This document shows positions 17,980 to 26,983 of a stretch of DNA of 64,000 nt, in pieces. Source of the DNA: Saccharothrix syringae. Its GTDB lineage: Bacteria > Actinomycetota > Actinomycetes > Mycobacteriales > Pseudonocardiaceae. Location: assembly GCF_009498035.1 (NCBI RefSeq), contig NZ_CP034550.1, positions 806,001 through 870,000 of the forward strand, written 5' to 3'. Below the pieces are notes generated by a model. It worked only from the letters and a program-made list of their open reading frames with translations, was not told the origin of the DNA and searched no databases. The number at the start of each line of letters is the position of its first letter. The first letter of the stretch is position 1. Both the position numbers and the translations under genes were made by a program.

Positions 17980-18966
17980 ATGGACGAGATGACCCCGGAA
18001 CCGGGCACCCCGGACGACCGACCACCCCGGTTACCCGGCCGCGGACCGGCGCGCTGGTGGATCGCGACGGCGCTCGGCGTGGTCGCCGCCGTGGTGGGCG
18101 TGGTCCTCGCGACCGACGCGGCGCGCGACGCACCGCCCCCGGACGCCCGGGTCCCCGACACCGGGACCCGGGACGCCTTCGGCACCGGCGTCGCGACCCC
18201 CGAAGCGCGCCCCGTCGCCGACCTGGTGCTCCGGGACGGCGACACCACCCGGGCCACCGGCCGCGTGGTCGCCAAGGACGGCGGGCCGTTCTTCTGCGCG
18301 CCCATCGCGGTCGACGTGGACATCCCCGGCCGGGGCCCCACCTGCCCCCTGGGCGTCCGGGTCACCGGCGTCGGACCGATGGCCGACGCCGTCCAGTTGG
18401 AGGGCGTGTGGCGGTCCGGCGTGCTCCACGTCACCGGCCAGTCCCCCTCGGCGCCGCCGTCGGTGTCCCGGCCCGACCTCGACCACGTGCCCTGCGCGCC
18501 GCCGCCCGGCGGTTGGCAGCCCGGCGGCGCCACCGACTCCCTCGAACTCGGCCACTACGTGAACGAGCACCCGGACCGGTTCCGCATGCCCCGCGCGGCC
18601 TACCCCGAGGGCGTGCCGACGGCCACCGCCGCGATGGGCGACGCGGTCGTGGTCCTGGTGGTGGAGGTCGTCTCGGGCGACCCGACCGAGGCGGGGCGCG
18701 AGCTGCGCGCCCGCCACACCGGCAACCTGTGCGTGGTGGACGCGCGGGGCCGGATGAGCATGGCCGACCAGACCCGGCTCCAGCAGCAGGTCGACGAGGT
18801 GCTGCGCCCGCTGATGGACGACCAGGCCAACGGCATCTTCGCCGCCGGCGGCGGCGGGGACCGGGTCCACGTGGACCTGGTCATGGTCACGCCCGAGCTG
18901 GCCGAGCGGTTCGCGCCGCTCGGCGACGGGGTCGAGCTGCGCCCGTGGCTGGCCCCGGTGCGCTGA
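17980..18966 (+). CDS. unknown membrane-anchored extracytoplasmic protein
   Basis: 328 residues, ATG 17980 (or 17989). A Pro-rich cytoplasmic start, one membrane helix (about 29-46: IATALGVVAAVVGVVLA) and a long outer part with four or more Cys (FFCAP, PTCPLG, VPCAPP, NLCVVD), suggesting disulfides. The C-terminal half resembles a small soluble domain (LVVEVVSGDPTEAGRELRARH, then DRVHVDLVMVTPELAERFAPLG). No family recognised. It ends 10 bases before the convergent ogt gene. Confidence 0.75.
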   Translation: MDEMTPEPGTPDDRPPRLPGRGPARWWIATALGVVAAVVGVVLATDAARDAPPPDARVPDTGTRDAFGTGVATPEARPVADLVLRDGDTTRATGRVVAKDGGPFFCAPIAVDVDIPGRGPTCPLGVRVTGVGPMADAVQLEGVWRSGVLHVTGQSPSAPPSVSRPDLDHVPCAPPPGGWQPGGATDSLELGHYVNEHPDRFRMPRAAYPEGVPTATAAMGDAVVVLVVEVVSGDPTEAGRELRARHTGNLCVVDARGRMSMADQTRLQQQVDEVLRPLMDDQANGIFAAGGGGDRVHVDLVMVTPELAERFAPLGDGVELRPWLAPVR

Positions 18967-18976
18967 CCGCCGGCGG

Positions 18977-19477
18977 TCAGCGGGCCTCGTGGGCCAGCAG
19001 CCGCCGCTTGACCTCCACGCCCCAGCGGAACGCGCCGGTCGCGCCGCCCGTGCGGACGACCCGGTGGCAGGGCACGAACAGGGTGGCCGCGTTCTTCGCG
19101 CACGCGCTCGCCGCCGCCCGGACCGCCGCCGGGCGGCCGGCCAGCCCGGCGTACTCGGCGTAGCTGACGGTCCGGCCCGCCGGCACCGCGCGCAGCGCCG
19201 TCCACGCCTGCTCGGTGAACTCGCCCGCGCGCTGCCGCACCGGCACGCCGTCGATCGCGGCGAGGTCGCCGCGGTGGTAGGCGCGCACGGCCCGGGTCAC
19301 CTCGCCCAGGTCGCGGCGGGTGGTCAGCGCGGTCGGCCGCAGCGACGGCGAGACCTGCGGCAGCAGGTCGTCCGGGTCCGCGGTCCAGCCGCTGGCCAGG
19401 ACGGCCCCGTCCGGGGCGACGACGGCGGTGAAGGGTCCGATGTGCGTGTCGATCGTGGACACGTGCGCGGTGGTCAC
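18977..19477 (-). CDS. ogt: methylated-DNA-[protein]-cysteine S-methyltransferase
   Basis: 166-residue suicide repair protein that takes methyl groups from O6-methylguanine. The active-site PCHRVV and the downstream TGAFRWGVEVKRRLLAHE are canonical; the HTH-like block RTVSYAEYAGLAGRPAAVRAAASACAKN precedes it. GTG at 19477 follows GGGAGAG and overlaps the end of the ada-alkA gene (GTGA), so the two alkylation-repair proteins are made from one transcript. Confidence 0.93.
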   Translation of the reverse strand: MTTAHVSTIDTHIGPFTAVVAPDGAVLASGWTADPDDLLPQVSPSLRPTALTTRRDLGEVTRAVRAYHRGDLAAIDGVPVRQRAGEFTEQAWTALRAVPAGRTVSYAEYAGLAGRPAAVRAAASACAKNAATLFVPCHRVVRTGGATGAFRWGVEVKRRLLAHEAR

Positions 19478-20757
19478 GCTGCTCTCCCGAGGTGCGCGGT
19501 GGTCATGAGGTGCATGGCGGCGTAGGAGCGCCACGGCCGCCACGCGGGGTTGTCGACCAGGGGGGTGTCCGGGGCGCCCAGCACGCGCATGACGACGTAC
19601 GAGGCGACGTCCGGCCCGATGCCCGGGAACGCGGCCAGCTCGGCGCGCAGCTCGTCGGCGTCCCGGCCGACGTCCACCCGCAGGGTGCCGTCGGCCAGGG
19701 CCCGCGCCACCGGCGAGTCGACCGCGGCCGGGCTCGGGTACAGGTGGGTCAGCTCGCCGTCCGGGTGCTCCAGCGGCTCGCCGGGCCCGGTGTGGCCCAG
19801 GGCCCGCAGCAGGGTCTCGGCGCCGTCCACGCTGCCCGGCAGCCGGACGCCCGGCCGGGACAGCACGCGCGGGCGCAGCTCGGGGTCGGCGGCCAGGAAC
19901 CCGTCCACGGCCACCGGGTCGGCGTCGAGGTCCAGCAGGCGCCGCACCCGGCTCACCGCGCTGCCCAGGTCGCGCAGGTCGGCCAGGCGCAGCGAGCACA
20001 GCACGTGGCCGTCGGCGGGGGTGAGCCGGGCGGTGGCCTGGCCGTGCGGCAGGCGCAGCGAGCGGGCGTAGCCGGTGTCGGTGACGTGCTCGACGCCGGG
20101 GATCGCGCCGGCCCGGAAGTGGGCCAGCAGGCCCGCCGCGTCGAACGGCGGCCGGTAGGGCAGGCGCAGGGTGATGCGCCCCGCCGGGCCGGTGACCGGG
20201 CGGGCCGCGCGCATCGCCGACGGCGTGCTGGCGAACACGGCCCGGATCGTGTCGTTGAACTGCCGCACGCTGGCGAACCCGGCGGCGAACGCGACGTCGG
20301 AGAACGACAGGTCCGTGGTCTCGATCAGCAGGCGGGCGGAGTGGGCGCGGTGGGCCCGCGCCAGCGCCAGGGGACCGGCGCCCAGCTCGGCGGTCAGCAC
20401 GCGCGTCAGGTGCCGCTCGGAGTAGCCCAGGCGGGCGGCCAGGCCGGGGACGCCCTCGCGCTCGACCAGGCCGTCGGAGATCAGGCGCATGGCGCGCGCG
20501 GCCAGGTCGGCGCGCAGGTTCCACTCCGGCGACCCCGGCACGGCGTCCGGCAGGCAGCGCCGGCACGCCCGGTAGCCGGCGGCCTGCGCGGCGGCGGCCG
20601 TGGGGTAGAACTCGGCGTTGCGGCGCTTCGGCGTCACCGCGGGGCACGACGGGCGGCAGTAGATGCGGGTGGTGCGCACCGCGAGGATGAAGCAGCCGTC
20701 GAAGCGGGCGTCGCGGGCGGCGACGGCCCGGTAGGCGCGTTCGTCGTCGAGGAGCAT
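19474..20757 (-). CDS. Ada-AlkA fusion: methylphosphotriester sensor, AraC regulator and DNA glycosylase
   Basis: 427 residues in three parts. The Ada N-terminal zinc domain (about 1-80) has its four Cys in GCF, YCRPSC and RACRRC. An AraC-type HTH pair follows (about 85-185, ending FASVRQFNDTIRAVF). The AlkA glycosylase makes up the rest, with the helix-hairpin-helix FPGIGPDVASYVVMRVLG. Known role: methylation-activated regulator and 3-methyladenine glycosylase. Odd: roughly 25-30 residues normally found between the catalytic Asp and WRPWRSYA are absent (LVDNPAWRPWRSYA), though the frame is open. ATG 20757; CAGAGT 7 nt upstream may be a leaderless -10. Confidence 0.9.
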   Translation of the reverse strand: MLLDDERAYRAVAARDARFDGCFILAVRTTRIYCRPSCPAVTPKRRNAEFYPTAAAAQAAGYRACRRCLPDAVPGSPEWNLRADLAARAMRLISDGLVEREGVPGLAARLGYSERHLTRVLTAELGAGPLALARAHRAHSARLLIETTDLSFSDVAFAAGFASVRQFNDTIRAVFASTPSAMRAARPVTGPAGRITLRLPYRPPFDAAGLLAHFRAGAIPGVEHVTDTGYARSLRLPHGQATARLTPADGHVLCSLRLADLRDLGSAVSRVRRLLDLDADPVAVDGFLAADPELRPRVLSRPGVRLPGSVDGAETLLRALGHTGPGEPLEHPDGELTHLYPSPAAVDSPVARALADGTLRVDVGRDADELRAELAAFPGIGPDVASYVVMRVLGAPDTPLVDNPAWRPWRSYAAMHLMTTAHLGRAA

Positions 20758-20822
20758 GGCGCCCACTCTGCCAGTGCGTTCGGGTGGGGTCTCGCGGGAA
20801 TCGGACACGGGGGTGGTGCGCG

Positions 20823-20828
20823 TAGACT
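20823..20828 (+). promoter_or_regulatory. -10 element of ychF, leaderless
   Basis: TAGACT with 8 nt to the GTG at 20837 and no ribosome site between. Fixes the ychF start at 20837; an upstream ATG at 20756 in the same frame would lie before the promoter. Confidence 0.5.
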
Positions 20829-20836
20829 CATCCCCC

Positions 20837-21916
<1,080 letters not shown>

Positions 21917-21918
21917 CC

Positions 21919-22485
21919 TCAAACCAGGCCGGGCAAGTCGATCTTGATCTCGAACGGCACCTGCAGGTGCAGGGTGCCGCGGACGACGTCGACCGGGCGG
22001 TACGCCCCGGTCGACTCGTCCAGTTCGCAGACGTGCACGACCGGTTCGCCGTCCTCCTCCTCGACGCGCCAGTGGTGCCGGATGCCGGCTTCGGCGTACT
22101 TGCGCGGCTTGACCGTGCGATCGCGGTACGCGGACTCCGGTGACACGACCTCGATGACCAGCAGGACGTCGTCCGGGGCGTGCCAGGTGCGGTCCTTGTC
22201 GAGGGGGACGGCCGTGACCACGATGTCCGGCTCGGGGCGGTTGTGCGCGTCGAGCCGGATCGTGATCTCCTGCTCGACCACGACGCCTTCCGGTGCCTGC
22301 TCCTCCAACGCGCAGGTGAGCCTGTGAACGGCGCGGCTGTACCCCGACCGCCGTGGAACCAGCATGAAAACGAGTCCTCCGTGGATGAGTTCGGTGTGCC
22401 GGGGTGCTTCGTGGAGGTGGTCCAGGTCCTCGGCGAGCCAGCCTTCTTCGCGCGGCGGATGCATCCACCCGGGCAAAGTGGTCAT
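21919..22485 (-). CDS. Uma2 family (DUF820) putative endonuclease
   Basis: 188 residues; ATG 22485 preceded by AGGAGGACTG. PD-(D/E)xK-type core: RPEPDIVVTAV (about 98-108), VLLVIEVVSPESAYRDRTVKPRKYAEAGIRHHWRV (about 122-156). Uma2 proteins are abundant in Cyanobacteria, Deinococcus and actinomycetes; a nuclease role is inferred from fold only. Single gene next to a toxin-antitoxin pair. Confidence 0.85.
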   Translation of the reverse strand: MTTLPGWMHPPREEGWLAEDLDHLHEAPRHTELIHGGLVFMLVPRRSGYSRAVHRLTCALEEQAPEGVVVEQEITIRLDAHNRPEPDIVVTAVPLDKDRTWHAPDDVLLVIEVVSPESAYRDRTVKPRKYAEAGIRHHWRVEEEDGEPVVHVCELDESTGAYRPVDVVRGTLHLQVPFEIKIDLPGLV

Positions 22486-22569
22486 CAGTCCTCCTCTGCT
22501 CCTCGGTACGCTAATCCAGTCCCGAGCCGTGGCGGAATTGCGTGATCCGGTGAATATGCCGCGCTCGTG

Positions 22570-22590
22570 TACCGGCGGTACCGCTAACAT
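22570..22590 (+). promoter_or_regulatory. operator and -10 of the toxin-antitoxin operon
   Basis: The palindrome TACCG-G-CGGTA (22570-22580) lies 4 bases upstream of TAACAT (22585-22590), which is 7 nt from the antitoxin ATG. The palindrome would overlap polymerase between -35 and -10, the usual site for autorepression by a toxin-antitoxin complex. Confidence 0.5.
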
Positions 22591-22597
22591 CCGCACC

Positions 22598-22726
22598 ATG
22601 GCGGAAAAGGACGAGGTGGTGCGCGACGCCACCGCCGACGGCACCGGGCGCGCGGAGCGGCTGAAGGCGCTCTCGCGGGACGGTCGCGAGCGCTACGCGG
22701 CGCTGCTGGACCGCCTGTCCCGATGA
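22598..22726 (+). CDS. small antitoxin of a Doc-type pair
   Basis: 42 residues, highly charged and helical (EKDEVVRDATADG, then RAERLKALSRDGRERYAALLDRLSR). The gene overlaps the toxin start by 4 bases (ATGA), the standard antitoxin-first layout. It is shorter than Phd (73 residues) and lacks a recognisable DNA-binding arm, so repression of the palindrome upstream might need the toxin or another protein. Assigned by context rather than family motif. Leaderless start behind TAACAT. Confidence 0.7.
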   Translation: MAEKDEVVRDATADGTGRAERLKALSRDGRERYAALLDRLSR

Positions 22727-23100
22727 GTACCGTCGACTACCTCACCCCGGACGACCTGCTGACCCTGGCCGCCGACCTGGGCGTGCCGCAGGTCCGCGAC
22801 CCGGGCCTGCTCGACGCCGCCGCGCACCGGCCGCGGTCGTCGCTGATGGGCGAGGACGCCTACCCCGACCTGCGCGAGAAGGCCGCGGTGCTGATGCAGT
22901 CGGTGCTGCGCAACCACCCGCTGGTCGACGGCAACAAGCGGCTGGGGTGGATGTCGGCCTTCGTCTTCCTCGGCCTGAACGGCCTGGACCTGGACGCGCC
23001 GGAGGACGACGCCTACGACCTGGTGATCGAGCTGGCCACGAGCGCGGTCGACCATTCGCACGCGGCGGCGCGATTGGCCGAGTGGACGCGCGGGAAATAG
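22723..23100 (+). CDS. doc: Doc/Fic-type toxin
   Basis: 125 residues with the Doc version of the Fic motif, HPLVDGNKRLGW (about 66-77), where His is catalytic and the Lys in place of Gly marks phosphotransferase (EF-Tu phosphorylating) Doc proteins rather than AMP-transferring Fic. N-terminal DLLTLAADLGVPQVRDPGLLDAAAHRP is typical of Doc. ATG overlaps the antitoxin stop. Acts in the cytosol; inhibition of translation is family knowledge. Confidence 0.9.
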   Translation: MSTVDYLTPDDLLTLAADLGVPQVRDPGLLDAAAHRPRSSLMGEDAYPDLREKAAVLMQSVLRNHPLVDGNKRLGWMSAFVFLGLNGLDLDAPEDDAYDLVIELATSAVDHSHAAARLAEWTRGK

Positions 23101-23170
23101 CGCACGGTGCATAATGCGCCGCCCGATCGTGTTAGTGCGCGTGAGCCGTGGGGCTCGTTAGCGTGGCGCC

Positions 23171-24046
23171 ATGGCGGTGGAGTGGACCCGGCGCAAGGCC
23201 CGGCTCGGCGAATTCATGAAGCAATTGCGAGACCGCGTCGAGCCGAGGCTGACCTCCGCCGAGGTCGGCGCGCTGACCAGGTCCAACCGGACCACGATCA
23301 ACCGGCTGGAGAACGGCCTCACCCTGCCCAACTACCACTTCGTGGTCGCCCTGCTCGGCCTCTACCGCGCCTCGGACGAGGAGCGCGAGCGCGCCACCCG
23401 CCTCTACGAGGCCGCCCGGGGCACCGGTCACCGCATCCGGCACGTGGAGGGCCGGCCGGCGAAGTACGTCGCGTTCCGCAAGGAGGAGGGCATCGCGGTC
23501 CGGGAGCGGAGCCTCGACCGGGTCGCCGTCCCCGGCCCGCTCCAGACCGGCGGGTACGCCGCGGCGGTGGTGGACGGCGCGGCGGAGTTCGCGCCGGGGC
23601 ACCCGGCGGACTGGCGGGAGCAGGCGGTCGCCGAGCGGCGGGACCGCCGGGAGCTGCTGGCCGGGGACCGGCCGCTGCACCTGCACGCGCTGGTCGACGA
23701 GGCCGTGCTGCGGCGCGTGGTCGGCGGGCCGGCGGTCATGCGCGAGCAGTTGGACCACCTGCTGCGGGAGGGCCGCACCCGCGACAACGTCACCATCCAG
23801 GTCGTGCCGTTCGCGGCGGGCGCCTACGGCGGCATGTCCGGTTCGGCGGTGATCCTGGACGCCGACGACGAGCCGGGCGCCGTGCCGACGGTCTACCTGG
23901 AGCACGCGGCGGGCGGCGAGATCCTGGACGCGGCCGCGCAGGTCGACGTGTTCGTGCGCGCATTCGAGCGGCTGAGCCGCGAGGTGGCGCTGTCGCCGGA
24001 GCGCTCGGCGGAGCTGATCGTGGCGGCGTGCGAGGCGTTGCGTTGA
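23171..24046 (+). CDS. XRE-family regulator with DUF5753 domain
   Basis: 291 residues. Helix-turn-helix at about 25-60 (LTSAEVGALTRSNRTTINRLENG), then the DUF5753 domain (about 100-285) with the usual VPGPLQTGGYAAAV and DNVTIQVVPFAAGAYGGMSGS blocks. This Streptomyces/Pseudonocardiaceae family normally pairs with a small DUF397 protein; none follows here. ATG 23171; TAGCGT ends 6 nt upstream, so probably leaderless. Directly behind the toxin-antitoxin pair but with its own promoter. Confidence 0.9.
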   Translation: MAVEWTRRKARLGEFMKQLRDRVEPRLTSAEVGALTRSNRTTINRLENGLTLPNYHFVVALLGLYRASDEERERATRLYEAARGTGHRIRHVEGRPAKYVAFRKEEGIAVRERSLDRVAVPGPLQTGGYAAAVVDGAAEFAPGHPADWREQAVAERRDRRELLAGDRPLHLHALVDEAVLRRVVGGPAVMREQLDHLLREGRTRDNVTIQVVPFAAGAYGGMSGSAVILDADDEPGAVPTVYLEHAAGGEILDAAAQVDVFVRAFERLSREVALSPERSAELIVAACEALR

Positions 24047-24064
24047 CGGTGACCCGGGTCACCG
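24047..24064. promoter_or_regulatory. 18-bp perfect palindrome at the XRE stop codon
   Basis: CGGTGACCCGGGTCACCG begins on the base after the TGA. It has no loop, so it is a poorer terminator than the hairpin 30 bases downstream and could be a protein-binding site. GGTGACC is a direct half-site repeated in inverted order. Confidence 0.4.
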
Positions 24065-24094
24065 CCTGAGGCGTTCGACCGGGAGGGGCGAAGA

Positions 24095-24129
24095 CCTCGG
24101 GGCGGAACACCCACCGCCCCGCCCCGAGG
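24095..24129. terminator. bidirectional terminator hairpin
   Basis: CCTCGGGGCGG (24095-24105) pairs perfectly with CCGCCCCGAGG (24119-24129) across a 13-base loop. It lies between the convergent ends of the XRE gene and the 34-residue membrane protein gene. No U-tract on either side. Confidence 0.6.
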
Positions 24130-24145
24130 TACTGTCTGCGTGCCA

Positions 24146-24250
24146 TCAGCGCACCTGGTTGCGGCTGTGGCGGGCCATGGCGAAGACGCCACCCGCGGTC
24201 GCCAGCATGCCCAGGGCGGCGACGGTGAACACGACGATGTCGGCGGTCAT
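24146..24250 (-). CDS. 34-residue single-pass membrane microprotein
   Basis: Short gene MTADIVVFTVAALGMLATAG... with one hydrophobic segment (about 4-25) and a basic end (RHSRNQVR). ATG 24250 has AAGGGG about 8 nt upstream, a good ribosome site, and the stop is just beyond the terminator hairpin. Length, ribosome site and membrane segment support a real gene. Divergent from the mannosyltransferase. Function unknown. Confidence 0.6.
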   Translation of the reverse strand: MTADIVVFTVAALGMLATAGGVFAMARHSRNQVR

Positions 24251-24349
24251 GCGATATCCCCTTGCGTTGATCTCCCACTCGTCTTGACGCCGGGGTACCC
24301 GGTTTCGTGGCCCGGCAGTCGTGCAGTTCACACGATCGTGGAGGTAGGA

Positions 24350-25564
24350 GTGGGTCTCCGTGCACTTGAGGGGCGTGTGTCGGCCGTCGCACCGTGGGTG
24401 TTCGGACTGTCCCTGCTCGGTCACCTGGCCATGGTCGCCTTCCAGACCAAGATGACCATGGTGGACCTCATGGTCTACCGGAACGCCTCGCCGGAGCTGT
24501 TCACCGGCGAGCTCTACCAGTGGCGGCTCAAGGAGTTCTCCGACCAGTTCGCCCTGCCGTTCACCTACCCGCCGTTCTCCGCGCTGGTGTTCGTGCCGCT
24601 GTCGTGGGTGCCGTGGGCGGTGGCGCGGTGGGTGTGGCAGCTGGTCAGCCTGGCGTGCCTGTGGTTCATCACCAGGAAGTCGTTGGACCTGGTCGGCAGC
24701 CGCGACCCGCGGCGCGCCCTGCTGTGGACCGGCCTGTTCATCTGGGTCGAGCCCGTCCGCACCACCCTCAACTACGGGCAGGTCAACCTCGTCCTGGCCG
24801 CCCTGCTGCTGGGCACGGTGGTCAGCGCGCGGGCGTGGCGGCAGGGCGCCGGTGTCGGCATCGCGGCCGGGCTGAAGCTGACCCCGGCGATCTCCGGGCT
24901 GTACTTCCTGGTCACCAGGCAGTACCGGGCCGCCGCGTGGTCGGTGGTGGCCTTCGCAGCCACGGTGGGCGTCGGCTACGCGGTCTCGCCCGGCCAGTCG
25001 ACGCAGTTCTGGTTCCACCTGCTCGGCGACGCCGAGCGCGTCGGGCCCGTGGGCTCGGCGATCAACCAGTCGCTGCGCGGCGCGCTGAGCCGCACCCTGG
25101 GGTACGACGTGCAGACGGGGCCGGTGTTCCTGGTCGCGGTCGCCGCGGCCGCGGTGCTGGCCGGGTTCGCGCTGCGCGCCGCGGTGCGGGCGGGCGACAC
25201 CCTCGCCATGGTCGTCACCGTGCAGTTCCTGGGCCTGCTGGTGTCGCCGATCTCGTGGAGCCACCACTGGGTCTGGGCGGTGCCCGCGCTGATGTGGCTG
25301 CTGTACGGGGTGCGGCACCGGCTGGCCGCGATCGCCGCCGCGGCGTGGCTGGCGGCGATCGGCAGCTACCTCATCTCGTTCCTGCTCAACGCCCAGCCGT
25401 CGATCTGGGTCGTCTCGCGCCCGTGGTACTACTCGGCGCTGGGCTGGGTCTACCCGGCGGTGGGCGTGCTCACCCTGGTCACCGTGGCGGTGGTGCTGCG
25501 CCCGCGCTCGGGCTCGCGCTCACCCGAGCGAGTCGAGGATCCGGTCGATCTCCTGCGCCAGTGA
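24350..25564 (+). CDS. GT87 (DUF2029) polyprenyl-phosphate-mannose dependent mannosyltransferase
   Basis: 404 residues with about ten membrane helices; GT-C type enzyme like PimE/Rv2181, using polyprenyl-phosphomannose to extend phosphatidylinositol mannosides or lipomannan outside the membrane. The first outer loop holds the acidic motif VDLMVYRNASPELF with the presumed catalytic Asp. TYPPFSALVFVPLSW, the LNYGQVNLVLAAL block and SPISWSHHWVWAVPAL are family hallmarks. GTG 24350 has GAGG 5 nt upstream. Its 3' end overlaps the convergent pterin dehydratase gene by 45 bases. Confidence 0.85.
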   Translation: MGLRALEGRVSAVAPWVFGLSLLGHLAMVAFQTKMTMVDLMVYRNASPELFTGELYQWRLKEFSDQFALPFTYPPFSALVFVPLSWVPWAVARWVWQLVSLACLWFITRKSLDLVGSRDPRRALLWTGLFIWVEPVRTTLNYGQVNLVLAALLLGTVVSARAWRQGAGVGIAAGLKLTPAISGLYFLVTRQYRAAAWSVVAFAATVGVGYAVSPGQSTQFWFHLLGDAERVGPVGSAINQSLRGALSRTLGYDVQTGPVFLVAVAAAAVLAGFALRAAVRAGDTLAMVVTVQFLGLLVSPISWSHHWVWAVPALMWLLYGVRHRLAAIAAAAWLAAIGSYLISFLLNAQPSIWVVSRPWYYSALGWVYPAVGVLTLVTVAVVLRPRSGSRSPERVEDPVDLLRQ

Positions 25565-25819
25565 CACGTCCAGCGCGGTGATGCCGCCCGCGAAGTGCGT
25601 CGAGCACCGGAAGGTGAGCGTGCGCCAGCGGATGTCGACGTCGGGGTGGTGGTCGTCGCGCTCGGCGACCTCGGCCACCCGGTTCACCACCTCGATCGCC
25701 TGCGGGAAGCTCGCCAGCTCCGCGGTGCGCACCAGCGCGGCGTCCTGGGCGCGCCACGCCGGCAAGGAGGTCAGCTCGGCGTCCACCTGGTCGTCGGTCA
25801 GCAGCTCGGCCTTGGGCAT
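25520..25819 (-). CDS. 4a-hydroxytetrahydrobiopterin dehydratase (PCD/DCoH)
   Basis: 99 residues with the catalytic signature DDHHPDVDIRW (about 55-65) followed by LTFRCSTHFAGGITALD. Dehydrates 4a-carbinolamine pterins; in bacteria it often accompanies aromatic hydroxylases or acts in pterin salvage, but no hydroxylase is in this window. ATG 25819; CAGGAT 7 nt upstream suggests leaderless transcription. Divergent from the thiamine riboswitch. Confidence 0.93.
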   Translation of the reverse strand: MPKAELLTDDQVDAELTSLPAWRAQDAALVRTAELASFPQAIEVVNRVAEVAERDDHHPDVDIRWRTLTFRCSTHFAGGITALDVSLAQEIDRILDSLG

Positions 25820-25851
25820 GTCCCCGATCCTGCCGGGTAAGCTGCCCGTTC

Positions 25852-25945
25852 GCCACGGGAGTCCGGTGCTGCGCCGGGCTGAGAGGAAGGCACGCCGGCC
25901 TTCGACCGTCCACACCTGATCCGGGTAATGCCGGTGTAGGGAGAG
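25852..25945 (+). promoter_or_regulatory. TPP riboswitch (THI element)
   Basis: Contains the two conserved TPP-riboswitch blocks: GGGCTGAGAGG (pyrimidine-binding side) and CCTGATCCGGGTAATGCCGG (pyrophosphate side), closing with GGTGTAGGGA. The variable P3 arm is GAAGGC/GCCTTC. A TAAGCT -10 at 25838-25843 fits a transcript starting near 25850. The AGGGAGAG of its 3' strand is also the ribosome site of thiB, so thiamine pyrophosphate binding would block translation, possibly transcription too. Confidence 0.95.
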
Positions 25946-26983
25946 ATGATGCTTCGTCGCCTGCTGTCCACCGCGACCGCGTTCGCGCTGCTCACCGCCT
26001 GCTCGGTGACCACCAACACCGGCTCGTCGCCGCAGGAGCGGGTGGTCACCCTGGTGACCCACGACTCCTTCGCGGTGCCGCAGGGGGTGCTGGACGCGTT
26101 CAAGGCCGACACCGGCATCACCATCCGGCAGCTCGCCAACGGCGACGCCGGCGAGATGACCAACAAGCTGGTCCTGACCAAGGACAACCCGATCGGCGAC
26201 GTCGCCTACGGCGTGGACTCCACGTTCGCCTCCCGCGCGCTCAAGGAGGACGTGTTCGCCGAGTACGCGAGCCCCGAGGCGGGCAACGGCGCCCAGCGCT
26301 ACCGGCTCGACCCGCCGAACCGGCTGCACGCGGTGGACCTCGGCGACGTGTGCCTCAACGTCGACGTGGCCGCGCTCAAGGACGTCGGCGAGCCCCGGCA
26401 GTTGGCGGACCTGACCGACCCGAAGTACAAGGACATGCTGGTCGTGCAGGACCCGGCCACGTCCTCGCCGGGCCTGGCGTTCCTGCTGGGCACCGTCTCC
26501 ACCTTCGGGCCGGAGGACTGGCGGGACTACTGGGCCCGGCTCAAGGCCAACGGCGTCAAGGTCGTCAGCGGCTGGGAGGAGGCGTACACCCAGGACTTCT
26601 CCGGCTCCAGCGGCAAGGGGCCGCGGCCGATCGTGGTGTCCTACGCGTCCTCGCCGTCCGCGGAGATCGGCGAGGACGGCGCGCCGCGCACCAGGGCCCT
26701 GCTGGACACCTGCTACCGCCAGGTCGAGTACGCGGGCGTGCTGAACAACGCGAAGAACCCCGGGGACGCGCGGAAGGTCGTGGACTTCCTGCTGTCCGAG
26801 CCGTTCCAGGCCGAGGTGCCGGGCAGCATGTACGTCTACCCGTCGCGGGAGGGCGTGGCGCTGCCCGAGGCGTGGGCCAAGGCCGCGCCGCTGCCGACCG
26901 CCTCGCGGTCGCTGCCCGCCGAGGAGGTCGACGCGAACCGCGAGCGGTGGGTGTCCGAGTGGCGCGCGTTGGTCCTGGGCTGA
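25946..26983 (+). CDS. thiB: thiamine ABC transporter substrate-binding lipoprotein
   Basis: 345 residues. Signal peptide with lipobox LLTAC (Cys about 19) anchors it outside the membrane. The mature part matches the ThiB family: VVTLVTHDSFAVPQGVLDAFK, GDAGEMTNKLVLTKDNPIGDVAYGVD, and PIVVSYASSPSAEI. Binds thiamine or its phosphates and hands them to ThiP. Starts at ATG 25946 (or 25949) directly at the riboswitch end. The last codons overlap the start of thiP. Confidence 0.93.
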   Translation: MMLRRLLSTATAFALLTACSVTTNTGSSPQERVVTLVTHDSFAVPQGVLDAFKADTGITIRQLANGDAGEMTNKLVLTKDNPIGDVAYGVDSTFASRALKEDVFAEYASPEAGNGAQRYRLDPPNRLHAVDLGDVCLNVDVAALKDVGEPRQLADLTDPKYKDMLVVQDPATSSPGLAFLLGTVSTFGPEDWRDYWARLKANGVKVVSGWEEAYTQDFSGSSGKGPRPIVVSYASSPSAEIGEDGAPRTRALLDTCYRQVEYAGVLNNAKNPGDARKVVDFLLSEPFQAEVPGSMYVYPSREGVALPEAWAKAAPLPTASRSLPAEEVDANRERWVSEWRALVLG

